From Desulfobaccales bacterium (GTDB lineage Bacteria > Desulfobacterota > Desulfobaccia > Desulfobaccales > 0-14-0-80-60-11), in contig JBAZPO010000005.1 in NCBI GenBank assembly GCA_041648175.1, forward strand, positions 1 to 64,000: a DNA stretch of 64,000 nucleotides. The letters run 5' to 3'. Numbering within the stretch: the first letter of the stretch is position 1; the number at the start of each line of letters is the position of its first letter. The translations under genes were made by a program, and so were the position numbers. The notes below the pieces were generated by a model. The model was not told where the DNA came from, did no database searches, and saw only the letters and a list, made by a program, of their open reading frames with translations. Below, piece after piece: positions 16,465-23,925 of the stretch.

Positions 16465-17121
16465 ATGAGGAACACTGACCTGCCTAATATATCGGGGGCA
16501 GCGCCTGAAAAACCTGCTACCGGGAATGGAGCCTTTTGCGTTTGGTTAACGGGCTTAAGCGCGTCGGGAAAAACCACCCTGGCCCGGCTGTTGGGCGAGG
16601 CTCTGACCCGGCGGGGTTTCAAAATTGAAATCCTGGACGGCGACATTGTCCGGACTACTCTGAGCAAAGGGTTGGGCTTCAGCCAGGGGGACCGGGAGAC
16701 CAACATGCGGCGCATCGCCAGGATGGCTCAGAACCTGGTCCGCCAACAGGTAGTGACCATCGTGGCAGCCATCTGTCCCTATCACGCCATTCGGGAAGAA
16801 GTGCGGTCCATCATCGGGGAATTTGTCGAAGTCTACGTTAACTGTCCCATAGAAGTCTGCATCAGCCGCGATCCCAAAGGCCTTTACCGGAAGGCCCTTT
16901 CCGGAGAAATTCTCAATTTTACCGGAATTGGCGATGTCTTTGAAACCCCGGTGCGGCCGGAAATCGAAATCGCGACCCACGCCGAGCCTCCCGAGGCCAG
17001 CCTGACCCGGATTCTTTGCGGCCTTGAACTACTGCAGCGCATCTCTCCAGAACCCTCGACCCCTTTAACCAAGGAAGAGAAGGGGGTTAAGCGGTCTCTA
17101 TCCTCCTTGACGGCCTCCTGA
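16465..17121 (+). CDS. cysC: adenylylsulfate (APS) kinase
   Basis: It phosphorylates adenylylsulfate to PAPS, for sulfate assimilation or sulfation. The 218-residue protein has the P-loop GLSASGKTT (about 30-38), LDGDIVR near 60, GLGFSQGDRETNMRRI, and RDPKGLYRKALSGEI plus NFTGIGDVFETP, all matching CysC. The usual SPY motif is ICPY here. The last 30 residues are an extra tail of low complexity. No ATP sulfurylase is adjacent. A MITE-like element directly precedes the start codon and no good ribosome-binding site is visible, so the start is uncertain. Confidence 0.88.
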   Translation: MRNTDLPNISGAAPEKPATGNGAFCVWLTGLSASGKTTLARLLGEALTRRGFKIEILDGDIVRTTLSKGLGFSQGDRETNMRRIARMAQNLVRQQVVTIVAAICPYHAIREEVRSIIGEFVEVYVNCPIEVCISRDPKGLYRKALSGEILNFTGIGDVFETPVRPEIEIATHAEPPEASLTRILCGLELLQRISPEPSTPLTKEEKGVKRSLSSLTAS

Positions 17122-17306
17122 AACCACAACCCTAAGTCTTATCTCCGGCCCAGCCAACCGCCGTAGCGCCATCAACACCGGGCCTGCAAGAGGTCCCTCG
17201 GGGGGTTGAAGGGACATCGTGCATCCTGCCCTCCCAGGCACCCTGGGAGACAAAGTCGGTAAAAGTGCCGCTGGCATTAATGCCTATGCGCATAATTTAA
17301 AAAAGA

Positions 17307-18119
17307 TTAAATTTTCTTAGGCGGAAGAACTTCATAACGAAACTCAATAGAGTCATCGTAACCATCGTAAGCATGATACTTTCTATTACTTTTAATAAAG
17401 CTTTTTATAATACATTTTTTGCCTACGAATTCCTCTATAATATTTACAGAGAACGTATTTTTTTTCTGGCAACCGTATAATTGATGTAAGCCAGCTTGAC
17501 TAACCTTTAAAAAATATTCCATATCTTCCCCTAATGGGTCGGTTGCTTTAATAATAATACTAATATCATCATCAGGTCTTAGAATAGTATTTGTTATAAT
17601 ACCTCCTGTTCCAAATAATTCATTTGTCCAAATGTTTCCATAATTATCCATAACACTTTCAATCTTAGGAAAGTAATCCTCACTCGTTTCCAATTTGTTA
17701 CGATAACGTACAATCCTATTTCTAATTTCGCCAGATATTCCTGATGCCAAGTGCTTCTGATGAGGCAATAATTCCCTCCTATGTGCATCAGGGTCTCTTA
17801 GTCTTCCAAGTTCTTCTAACCAAACCTCGATGGTTTTCCAATCGCCAAATGCGTCAGAAAAATCACCTTCCCAATTTTTTTTCAAAATAGTTTTTAGATC
17901 GTAAAAATCGGCATAGTATATAAGTCTTTCATCAATAGTTCCAAATTCTTGGCGTTTTTCCTCTTCGGCCTTGCGCTCTTTCCATCTCTGCACTCTTTCA
18001 GTTGAAACTCCGCATTTTTCAATCCAATCAGCTCCTAATTTTTTACCCAAAATGCTAGAAATAAAGTCCCTGAGGGCATTTTCGGCGTCTTTTAGCGCTT
18101 GGGTTATATCCACTTCCAT
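17307..18119 (-). CDS. HEPN-Swt1 domain protein
   Basis: A 270-residue AT-rich gene, unlike its GC-rich neighbours. Residues 10-150 resemble the HEPN domain of the Swt1 family: LIYYADFYDLKTILKKNW, then WLEELGRLRDPDAHRRE, where RDPDAH is the R-x4-H motif of HEPN ribonucleases. The C-terminal half has no family I know. I chose the ATG with AAAGGAG upstream; a start ten codons earlier is possible. HEPN proteins are often RNA-cutting toxins or defence effectors; that role is inferred. The composition suggests horizontal gain. It is divergent from the zinc regulator, with only 70 bases between them. Confidence 0.7.
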   Translation of the reverse strand: MEVDITQALKDAENALRDFISSILGKKLGADWIEKCGVSTERVQRWKERKAEEEKRQEFGTIDERLIYYADFYDLKTILKKNWEGDFSDAFGDWKTIEVWLEELGRLRDPDAHRRELLPHQKHLASGISGEIRNRIVRYRNKLETSEDYFPKIESVMDNYGNIWTNELFGTGGIITNTILRPDDDISIIIKATDPLGEDMEYFLKVSQAGLHQLYGCQKKNTFSVNIIEEFVGKKCIIKSFIKSNRKYHAYDGYDDSIEFRYEVLPPKKI

Positions 18120-18138
18120 AAATCTAAACTCCTTTCCT

Positions 18139-18172
18139 AATGTTAACATTATACTTGCAACTCAGTTGAGTT
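18139..18172. promoter_or_regulatory. candidate operators before the zinc regulator
   Basis: Two palindromes lie in the 70-base gap between divergent genes: AATGTTAACATT (18139-18150) and CAACTCAGTTG (18158-18168), the second overlapped by AACTCAGTTGAGTT. Fur-family regulators bind such inverted repeats and often control their own gene, so this may be an autoregulatory site. Confidence 0.4.
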
Positions 18173-18189
18173 TCGAGTACAAAATTGCC

Positions 18190-18621
18190 ATGAGCGATCA
18201 TTGCAATTTTCCCCGGTGGCTGGCCCAGCAGGGTCTGAGGATCACGCCGGTGCGCCTGGCGGTCCTGGAGATTTTGGGGGATGCCCCCCGCGCCCTTAGG
18301 GCCCAGGAAATTATGGAGTCCATTCGGTCCCACCGGCGGGTTAATAAAGTTACCGTCTACCGCATCCTGGAGGAATTTTGTCGCCGTGGCGTGGTCCGGA
18401 AACTCACCCTGGAGGGCCGGGTGAACCATTTTGAGCTGGCCTGCGAGCATCACCCGCCCCATCCCCATTTTCAGTGCCATACTTGCCGGGAAGTCCAGTG
18501 CCTGGAACCGGTGGCCTTAAACAAGATGTGGACGGAGTTGCGAGGCCCAGTGGGTAACCGCGCCGACCATATCGACATCAAAGTGGAAGGCCTCTGCCAC
18601 AAATGCCGTGAAGCACCCTGA
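18190..18621 (+). CDS. zur: Fur family regulator, probably Zur
   Basis: A 143-residue DNA-binding repressor of the Fur family. The winged helix lies in residues 5-85 (QGLRITPVRLAVLEIL and VNKVTVYRILEEFCRRG), followed by a His-rich dimer domain HHPPHPHFQCHTC. Structural zinc sites are seen as CHTC and CHKC. The gene stands directly before a zinc ABC importer, so a zinc-responsive role is inferred. The ATG chosen follows a weak ribosome-binding site and gives the family's normal length; the long upstream frame overlaps the divergent HEPN gene. Confidence 0.85.
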   Translation: MSDHCNFPRWLAQQGLRITPVRLAVLEILGDAPRALRAQEIMESIRSHRRVNKVTVYRILEEFCRRGVVRKLTLEGRVNHFELACEHHPPHPHFQCHTCREVQCLEPVALNKMWTELRGPVGNRADHIDIKVEGLCHKCREAP

Positions 18622-18811
18622 ACGGGACGGCGTCGGCGTCATTTAAGGTAACCGCGGGCTTTAAGCCTGATCCGCTCTAGACGAGACGCCTGTTCCACCC
18701 GGCTCAAGGCAACTCGGTTGCCCCGGCATAAAGGCGACGACCGCTTGCCGGTCCAGATGCTTTCCGGTGGGAATGAGAAATGGAAAAAAACACCTTATTA
18801 AAGCTGATCAT

Positions 18812-18958
18812 ATGCCGAAAACCATAATGGCCTGCCCGGCCCCGAAGAAAGTCTTGATCTCTCCACTCGGGTGGAGCATCGCCGGCCGTCTGCTGTGGGC
18901 GGCCGCTGCCTCAGCTCTCCTGTGGCTTGCGGTGGCCTGGGCCATAGGCTGGCTCTAG
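18812..18958 (+). CDS. small membrane protein of the zinc operon
   Basis: A 48-residue frame with one membrane helix (about 22-47: AGRLLWAAAASALLWLAVAW). It ends twelve bases before znuC. No good ribosome-binding site is visible and the start could be upstream at 18773, so it may not be translated. I do not know a family for it. Confidence 0.4.
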   Translation: MPKTIMACPAPKKVLISPLGWSIAGRLLWAAAASALLWLAVAWAIGWL

Positions 18959-18969
18959 GCGATTTTCCT

Positions 18970-19710
18970 ATGAATGCCATTGCCCTGCACGATCTCACCC
19001 TGGGTTATGACGGACATCCCGCGGTGCACCACCTGAACGGAGTTTTCGAAGCGGGATCGATGACCGCGGTGGTCGGACCCAACGGCTCAGGCAAAAGCAC
19101 CCTGTTGAAAGGAATTACCGGCTTCCTGCATCCGCTGGGCGGCCGCATCGACCGGGGCGGCCTGAGGACTTCCCAGTTCGCCTACTTGCCCCAGCAAGCG
19201 GAAATCGACCGGAGTTTCCCGATTACCGTTCTGGACACCGTGGCCCTGGGGCTGTGGCATCGGGTCGGCATGTGCGGCGGCATCAAGCGCGACCAATGGC
19301 AACAAACCCGGCAGGCCCTGGCCGCGGTAGGCCTCGAAGGTTTTGAGCAGCGGCCCATCGGCAATCTGTCGGCCGGCCAGTTCCAACGGGTTCTATTCGC
19401 CCGCCTGCTGCTCCAGGATCGTCCCGTCATTCTCCTGGATGAACCCTTCACCGCCATAGATGCCCGGACGACAGCCGATCTCCTGAATCTGATCCGCCGC
19501 TGGCACGCCGAGAGCCGCACGGTTATCGTGGTCTTGCATGACCTCGACCAGGTAAAGGTTTCATTTCCACAAACTTTGCTGATCGCCCGGGAACCCATCG
19601 GTTGGGGCGATACGGCTGAGATCCTCACTTCCGAAAATCTTGAACTCGCGCGGCGCATGTCCGAAGCCTGGGACGAGGAGGCGGAAGTCTGCCGTATAAG
19701 CGAGCTATGA
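18970..19710 (+). CDS. znuC: zinc ABC transporter ATP-binding protein
   Basis: This 246-residue ATPase energises metal uptake. It has Walker A GPNGSGKST (about 39-47), the Q-loop region LPQQAEIDRSFPITVLDTV typical of metal importers, signature LSAGQFQR and Walker B VILLDEPF, with the switch His in VVLHDLDQ. The start ATG begins MNAIALHDLTLGYDG; the upstream frame overlaps the small membrane gene. Its stop overlaps the start of the permease gene in ATGA. Manganese instead of zinc cannot be ruled out from sequence. Confidence 0.9.
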   Translation: MNAIALHDLTLGYDGHPAVHHLNGVFEAGSMTAVVGPNGSGKSTLLKGITGFLHPLGGRIDRGGLRTSQFAYLPQQAEIDRSFPITVLDTVALGLWHRVGMCGGIKRDQWQQTRQALAAVGLEGFEQRPIGNLSAGQFQRVLFARLLLQDRPVILLDEPFTAIDARTTADLLNLIRRWHAESRTVIVVLHDLDQVKVSFPQTLLIAREPIGWGDTAEILTSENLELARRMSEAWDEEAEVCRISEL

Positions 19711-20591
19711 CCCTTATGACTTATCTCTTCGACCTCTTCCTGGCTCCCTTCCAGGACTTCATCTTTATGCGCCACGCCTTGATCGCTTGCATGGCGCTGG
19801 CCCTGGGATGCGGCCCCGTGGGCGTGCTCCTGGTCCTCAAGCGCATGAGCCTGGTGGGGGATGCCCTGTCACATGCGGTGTTGCCGGGAGTGGCGATCGG
19901 TTTTCTGGTTTCCGGACTCTCCCTCTACGCCATGACCCTGGGAGGGATCGCCGCGGGTCTGGCCGTAGCCCTGGTGGCAGGGACAGTGGCTCGTTTCACG
20001 CTGCTCAAAGAGGATGCGAGCTTTGCCGCGATGTACCTGATGTCATTGGCCATGGGGGTTCTCATCGTCTCTTTGCGCGGCAGCAACATTGACCTCATCC
20101 ACGTGCTGTTCGGCACCATACTGGCGGTGGATGACGCCGACTTGATCCTGGTAGCAACCATATCTTCCGTCACGCTTTTCACCCTGGCGCTGATCTACCG
20201 GGCCCTCATCGTGGAGTGCTTCGATCCCGGCTACCTGAGGTCCGTGGGCGGCAGGGGCGCGGCGATGCACTTTATCTTTTTGGTCCTGGTGGTCCTCAAC
20301 CTGGTGGCCGGCTTCCGAGCCCTGGGAACCTTGATGGCCGTGGGCCTGATGATGCTGCCCGCGGCCTCGTCCCGCTTCTGGGCCACCCAAGCCTGGTCCA
20401 TGGCTTTGGCGGCCGTGGGCATCGCCATGCTGTCCGGCTATGTGGGGCTGCTCCTGTCCTATCATGCCAACCTGCCTTCCGGGCCTTCAATCATCCTTAC
20501 CGCCGGATTTTGCTATATTTTTTCCGTCATCTTCGGCGCGCACGGGAGTATCTACAGCCGGCGCAGATTGGGCCTTCATTTAGGAGGCTGA
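19707..20591 (+). CDS. znuB: zinc ABC transporter permease
   Basis: An integral membrane protein of 294 residues with about eight helices, of the ABC-3 family that moves zinc or manganese. Typical stretches are GDALSHAVLPGVAIGFL near residue 51 and VVLNLVAGFRALGTLMAVGLMMLPAA near 195-220. It overlaps znuC by four bases, so the two are translationally coupled, and is followed 24 bases later by the binding-protein gene. Confidence 0.9.
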   Translation: MTLMTYLFDLFLAPFQDFIFMRHALIACMALALGCGPVGVLLVLKRMSLVGDALSHAVLPGVAIGFLVSGLSLYAMTLGGIAAGLAVALVAGTVARFTLLKEDASFAAMYLMSLAMGVLIVSLRGSNIDLIHVLFGTILAVDDADLILVATISSVTLFTLALIYRALIVECFDPGYLRSVGGRGAAMHFIFLVLVVLNLVAGFRALGTLMAVGLMMLPAASSRFWATQAWSMALAAVGIAMLSGYVGLLLSYHANLPSGPSIILTAGFCYIFSVIFGAHGSIYSRRRLGLHLGG

Positions 20592-20615
20592 ACCCCAAAC
20601 CTAAGAGGAAAGATC

Positions 20616-21548
20616 ATGTTGGTCATAACCCGGATTTTCGTTCTTTTCATGGCTCTTTTCATGGTTGGGGCCGGGATGGCCGCAAGCGCCGAGAAAAAGT
20701 TGAAAGTGATCGCCAGCTTCAGTATCCTCGGCGATATAACCAACAATGTCGGCGGCGATAGGGTCGAGGTTATCACCCTGGTCGGTCCCAACGGCGACGC
20801 CCATGTCTTTGAACCGACCCCTGCCGACGCCAAAGCCGTAGCCTCAGCCGACCTGGTCATCGTCAACGGCTTGGGAATGGAAGGCTGGATGGAGCGCCTC
20901 ATCAAGACCTCAGGGTATAAGGGCCCCGTAGTAGTGGCGGCTCAGGGCATTAAGCCTTTAGAGGGGACAGAAGAGGAAAAAGAGGGACACAAACCTGGCG
21001 CCAAGCATGAGCATAAGATTGATCCTCATGCCTGGCAGAATTTGGCCAACGGCCAGATATATGCGGATAACATCGGCAAGGGGCTCAGTGTGGTGGATCC
21101 GGCAGGCGCATCCATCTATAAGGCCACGACCGAGGCCTATAAAGCCAAGCTGGCCGAACTGGACAAGTGGGTAAAGACGGAGTTCTCCAGCATACCTAAA
21201 CCGCAACGGCGCGTCCTCACTTCCCATGACGCTTTCGGTTATCTCGCCGCGGCCTACGGAGTCACCATTCTCTCCCCTATGGGCTTAAGCACCGAGAGCG
21301 AACCCTCTGCCGGCGGTGTCGCCACGCTCATCAAGCAAATCCGTAAAGAAAAGATCACCGCGGTCTTCATCGAAAACGTCAGCGATCCCCGCTTGGTGGA
21401 GCAAATCAGCAAGGAAAGTGGAGTGAAATTAGGGGGAGAGCTCTATTCGGACGCCTTGTCAAAACCGGAGGGGCCGGCTCCCACCTACATCGACATGTTC
21501 AAGAATAATGTCACCAAAATGGTCGCAGCCATGCGGAAAAGCTTATAG
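20616..21548 (+). CDS. znuA: zinc ABC transporter substrate-binding protein
   Basis: A 310-residue periplasmic TroA-type protein with a signal peptide (cleavage near AASA, residue 25). Metal ligands expected for the family are seen: His in GDAHVFEPTP, His in IDPHAWQNL, His in LTSHDAFGYLA and Asp in the last helix region. A charged loop with three His residues (EEEKEGHKPGAKHEHK, about 120-135) is the zinc-collecting loop usual in ZnuA and favours zinc over manganese. AAGAGGAAAG lies before the ATG. Confidence 0.9.
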   Translation: MLVITRIFVLFMALFMVGAGMAASAEKKLKVIASFSILGDITNNVGGDRVEVITLVGPNGDAHVFEPTPADAKAVASADLVIVNGLGMEGWMERLIKTSGYKGPVVVAAQGIKPLEGTEEEKEGHKPGAKHEHKIDPHAWQNLANGQIYADNIGKGLSVVDPAGASIYKATTEAYKAKLAELDKWVKTEFSSIPKPQRRVLTSHDAFGYLAAAYGVTILSPMGLSTESEPSAGGVATLIKQIRKEKITAVFIENVSDPRLVEQISKESGVKLGGELYSDALSKPEGPAPTYIDMFKNNVTKMVAAMRKSL

Positions 21549-21930
21549 GATAAGCGCCCTCCGGGCCTGCCTGGCGGCCATCACTGCTCCCAGCAGGGCA
21601 CGGCTTGCCGCCGTTTTCATCAATTATCCGATAATTTCTTAATCATCCTTCCACCGCCACCTTCGTTCTGGCGCCAGGCTTAACCTCCCTCCTCATCGTG
21701 TTCCCTATTTTCATCAGGACTTGCACGAGTCTTCGTACCAGGTCCAACAAGATCTTGCTGCATGCGTCTGCTCCATCCCCCAGGTTATAGCGATAAGTTA
21801 ATTTAAAGAATTTTAATCGGGGATTATGGCAAATGAGGTAACCAAGTCTTAACCTAATAGTACAAAATTGTTGGGCACGGTAGACCGGGCCGCTCCCTGA
21901 CAGAAAATTCAGCCTCAAAGGAGTGACGGG
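21549..21930. other. non-coding stretch between znuA and sodC
   Basis: I find no gene in these 382 bases. There is a GC-rich imperfect hairpin just after znuA (GGGCCTGCCTGGCGG region) that could end the zinc operon. The part before sodC is AT-richer and may hold its promoter, but no clear boxes stand out. Confidence 0.4.
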
Positions 21931-22455
21931 ATGAAAGTAAAGCTGGTCGCAGGAATTTTAGGGGTTTGGCTGGCACTGGTTCTCGGCTGCGGTGAGAGTC
22001 CTTCGGCCACGGCCAAGGCCACTCTGGTAAATAATCAGGGGCAGAAGGTGGGGGAGGCCACCCTGACCGAGACCCCCCAAGGGGTGAAGATCGTTATGAC
22101 CGTGGAAAATCTGCCTCCCGGCGAGCACGCTTTCCACATCCATGCGAAAAGCACGTGTACCATGCCGGATTTCATGGGCGCCGGGGGACACTTTAATCCC
22201 TTTGACAAGAAACACGGCTTGAAAAACCCCGCCGGTCCGCACGCCGGGGATTTGCCCAATATCACCGTGGGTCCCGATGGCAAGGCTAAGGTCGAGGCAT
22301 GGGCTTCGCAGGTCACCCTCAAGGAGGGGCAAAAGAATTCTTTATTCCAGCCGGACGGGACTTCTCTGGTGATCCATGCCGCGCCGGATGACAATGTTAC
22401 AGATCCGGCGGGTAATGCCGGTCCCCGGATCGCCTGCGGGCCAATTACCAAATAG
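21931..22455 (+). CDS. sodC: Cu/Zn superoxide dismutase, lipoprotein
   Basis: It converts superoxide to oxygen and peroxide in the periplasm. The 174-residue protein starts with a signal peptide ending LVLGCG, a lipobox with Cys20. All metal ligands are in place: HAFHIH, GGHFNP, HAGDLPN with the zinc Asp, and VIHAAPDD. The disulfide Cys pair (STC and RIACG) is present. It lies after the zinc importer genes, which fits a shared response to metal and oxygen stress. Many anaerobes keep SodC for transient oxygen exposure. Confidence 0.92.
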   Translation: MKVKLVAGILGVWLALVLGCGESPSATAKATLVNNQGQKVGEATLTETPQGVKIVMTVENLPPGEHAFHIHAKSTCTMPDFMGAGGHFNPFDKKHGLKNPAGPHAGDLPNITVGPDGKAKVEAWASQVTLKEGQKNSLFQPDGTSLVIHAAPDDNVTDPAGNAGPRIACGPITK

Positions 22456-22529
22456 AAACCGACATGACCTTAAGGGGAGGGAGGGCTTGACTCTCCTCCC
22501 CTGGCATCTGCCACAAACCAGGCAATACC

Positions 22530-23501
22530 TTAATCCTGGGGCGCCTCTTGGGAAACTTCTACCTGCCCTCGCGCTTTGGGATTCTGTTCCAGGAACCGCA
22601 CCAAACGACTGACCGCGTCGTTGTAAGGGGTTGGGATCTTCGCGGCCTCACCATAGCGGCAGATGGCGCCATTCAAGGCTTCAATTTCGGTGCGGCGGCC
22701 GGCGTGTAAATCCTGCCACATGGATGGCCAGTGCTCTGCGGTGGCGGGAACCAGGTGCTCCATGAAAAACTTGAAATAGGAGTCGGCATCAGTGTGGCCG
22801 AGCCTAACACCCCGGGCCGCGGCTACCTGGTAAATCTCCTCGATAATCAACCGCATGAGTTTGCGGGTTTGAGGGTCGTTCCCCAGGGCCCCGTAAGGCA
22901 CTCCGAGGATCGCGCCCAGGGGATTCAAGGCGCAGTTATAGAGAACTTTTCCCCAGAGGTGGGTCAGGATGTCATCCACCTGACGGGTGGGTATGCCGGC
23001 TCGATTCAGATCCTCTACGATTTGGACCAGGATTTGTCGAGGGTAGCCCGAGGCTATGGCGCCCAGCAGGACCGGCTCGGCATAGACGGTAACCCTGACC
23101 AGTCCGGGGCGAATGACTTGAGCTCCAAAGATGACCCGGGCCCCGATGGTGCGCTCCGACCCGAACTCTGCAGCGATGATTTCCAGATTGCCCAGGCCGT
23201 TTTGCACAGACACGATAAGGCCCTGGGGGGCCAACAGGCCTTTGACGCGACGGCAGGCCTCCTGCGTGTGAAAGGATTTGACGCAGAGGAGAATGACCTC
23301 GTACCGGTTTGAAGAATCTGAGTTGGGGGCTACAGGCCCCGGCTGAAATTCCCCCCAGATTCCGTCGATGGCCAGGCCATGGGTGGTGATGTGCTCAAAA
23401 TGCGGCCCCCGGCCGATAAAGGCTACGGGATGGCCACTAAATTGTAAAAGTCCGCCAAACACCGAGCCCAGAGCCCCGGCTCCTACTATCAGGTAGCGCA
23501 T
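22530..23501 (-). CDS. panE: 2-dehydropantoate 2-reductase family protein
   Basis: A 323-residue NADPH-dependent reductase of the ApbA/PanE family, which makes pantoate for coenzyme A. The N-terminal Rossmann motif is IVGAGALGSVFGGLL; the second signature is LCVKSFHTQEA and SVQNGLGN with a family Asn; the helical C-terminal domain has KVLYNCALNPLGAIL with the catalytic Lys. ApbA/PanE proteins include other 2-keto acid reductases, so the pantoate role is likely but not proven. The gene is convergent with sodC. Confidence 0.82.
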   Translation of the reverse strand: MRYLIVGAGALGSVFGGLLQFSGHPVAFIGRGPHFEHITTHGLAIDGIWGEFQPGPVAPNSDSSNRYEVILLCVKSFHTQEACRRVKGLLAPQGLIVSVQNGLGNLEIIAAEFGSERTIGARVIFGAQVIRPGLVRVTVYAEPVLLGAIASGYPRQILVQIVEDLNRAGIPTRQVDDILTHLWGKVLYNCALNPLGAILGVPYGALGNDPQTRKLMRLIIEEIYQVAAARGVRLGHTDADSYFKFFMEHLVPATAEHWPSMWQDLHAGRRTEIEALNGAICRYGEAAKIPTPYNDAVSRLVRFLEQNPKARGQVEVSQEAPQD

Positions 23502-23575
23502 AAAAATGTTGGTCGATTAGCAGTTGAATGAGATAGTTATAAAAACGAATCTGAAATCAGGGTTGAGGAATTCCC

Positions 23576-23860
23576 GTGAGCACCCCGCGCCAGGCCATGA
23601 AAGAACTTCTGGCGGAGCAGCCATACTCCAGCCTGGAGTTGTCGCAACTTCTGTCCCTCTCAGAAAAAGAGGTAGTGGAGCATTTGTCACATCTCGCCCG
23701 GGCCATAGGCCCCGGCCTGCATTTCCAGATCATCCCCTCAGTGTGCAAGCATTGTGGCTTTGTCTTTAAAAAGCGCGACCGCCTCACCCGTCCCAGCCGC
23801 TGCCCCATCTGCCAGCACGAATCCATCAGCCGGCCGCGCTTTGCCGTGGTGAGAAAGTAA
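23576..23860 (+). CDS. HTH and zinc-ribbon regulator (COG3357-like)
   Basis: A 94-residue protein beginning at GTG. Residues 5-50 form an ArsR-like winged-helix start (SLELSQLLSLSEKEVVEHLSHL) and residues 58-85 a zinc ribbon with CKHC and CPIC. This layout matches a family of predicted regulators with HTH fused to a zinc ribbon. Its target is unknown. It is convergent with glmS across a large hairpin. Confidence 0.75.
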   Translation: MSTPRQAMKELLAEQPYSSLELSQLLSLSEKEVVEHLSHLARAIGPGLHFQIIPSVCKHCGFVFKKRDRLTRPSRCPICQHESISRPRFAVVRK

Positions 23861-23863
23861 CTC

Positions 23864-23924
23864 CTTGGCGTCTTCGCGCCTTGGCGTGAGAAATATTTTC
23901 ACGCCAAGACGCTAAGGCGCCAAG
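23864..23924. terminator. long inverted repeat between convergent genes
   Basis: CTTGGCG-type arms on both sides (CTTGGCGTCTTCGCGCC and its partner GGCGCCAAG) and an inner stem TTGGCGTGA/TCACGCCAA enclose GAAATATTT. The long hairpin lies between the ends of the HTH gene and glmS and probably ends both transcripts. The motif is a common dispersed repeat in environmental genomes. Confidence 0.6.
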
Positions 23925-23925
23925 T

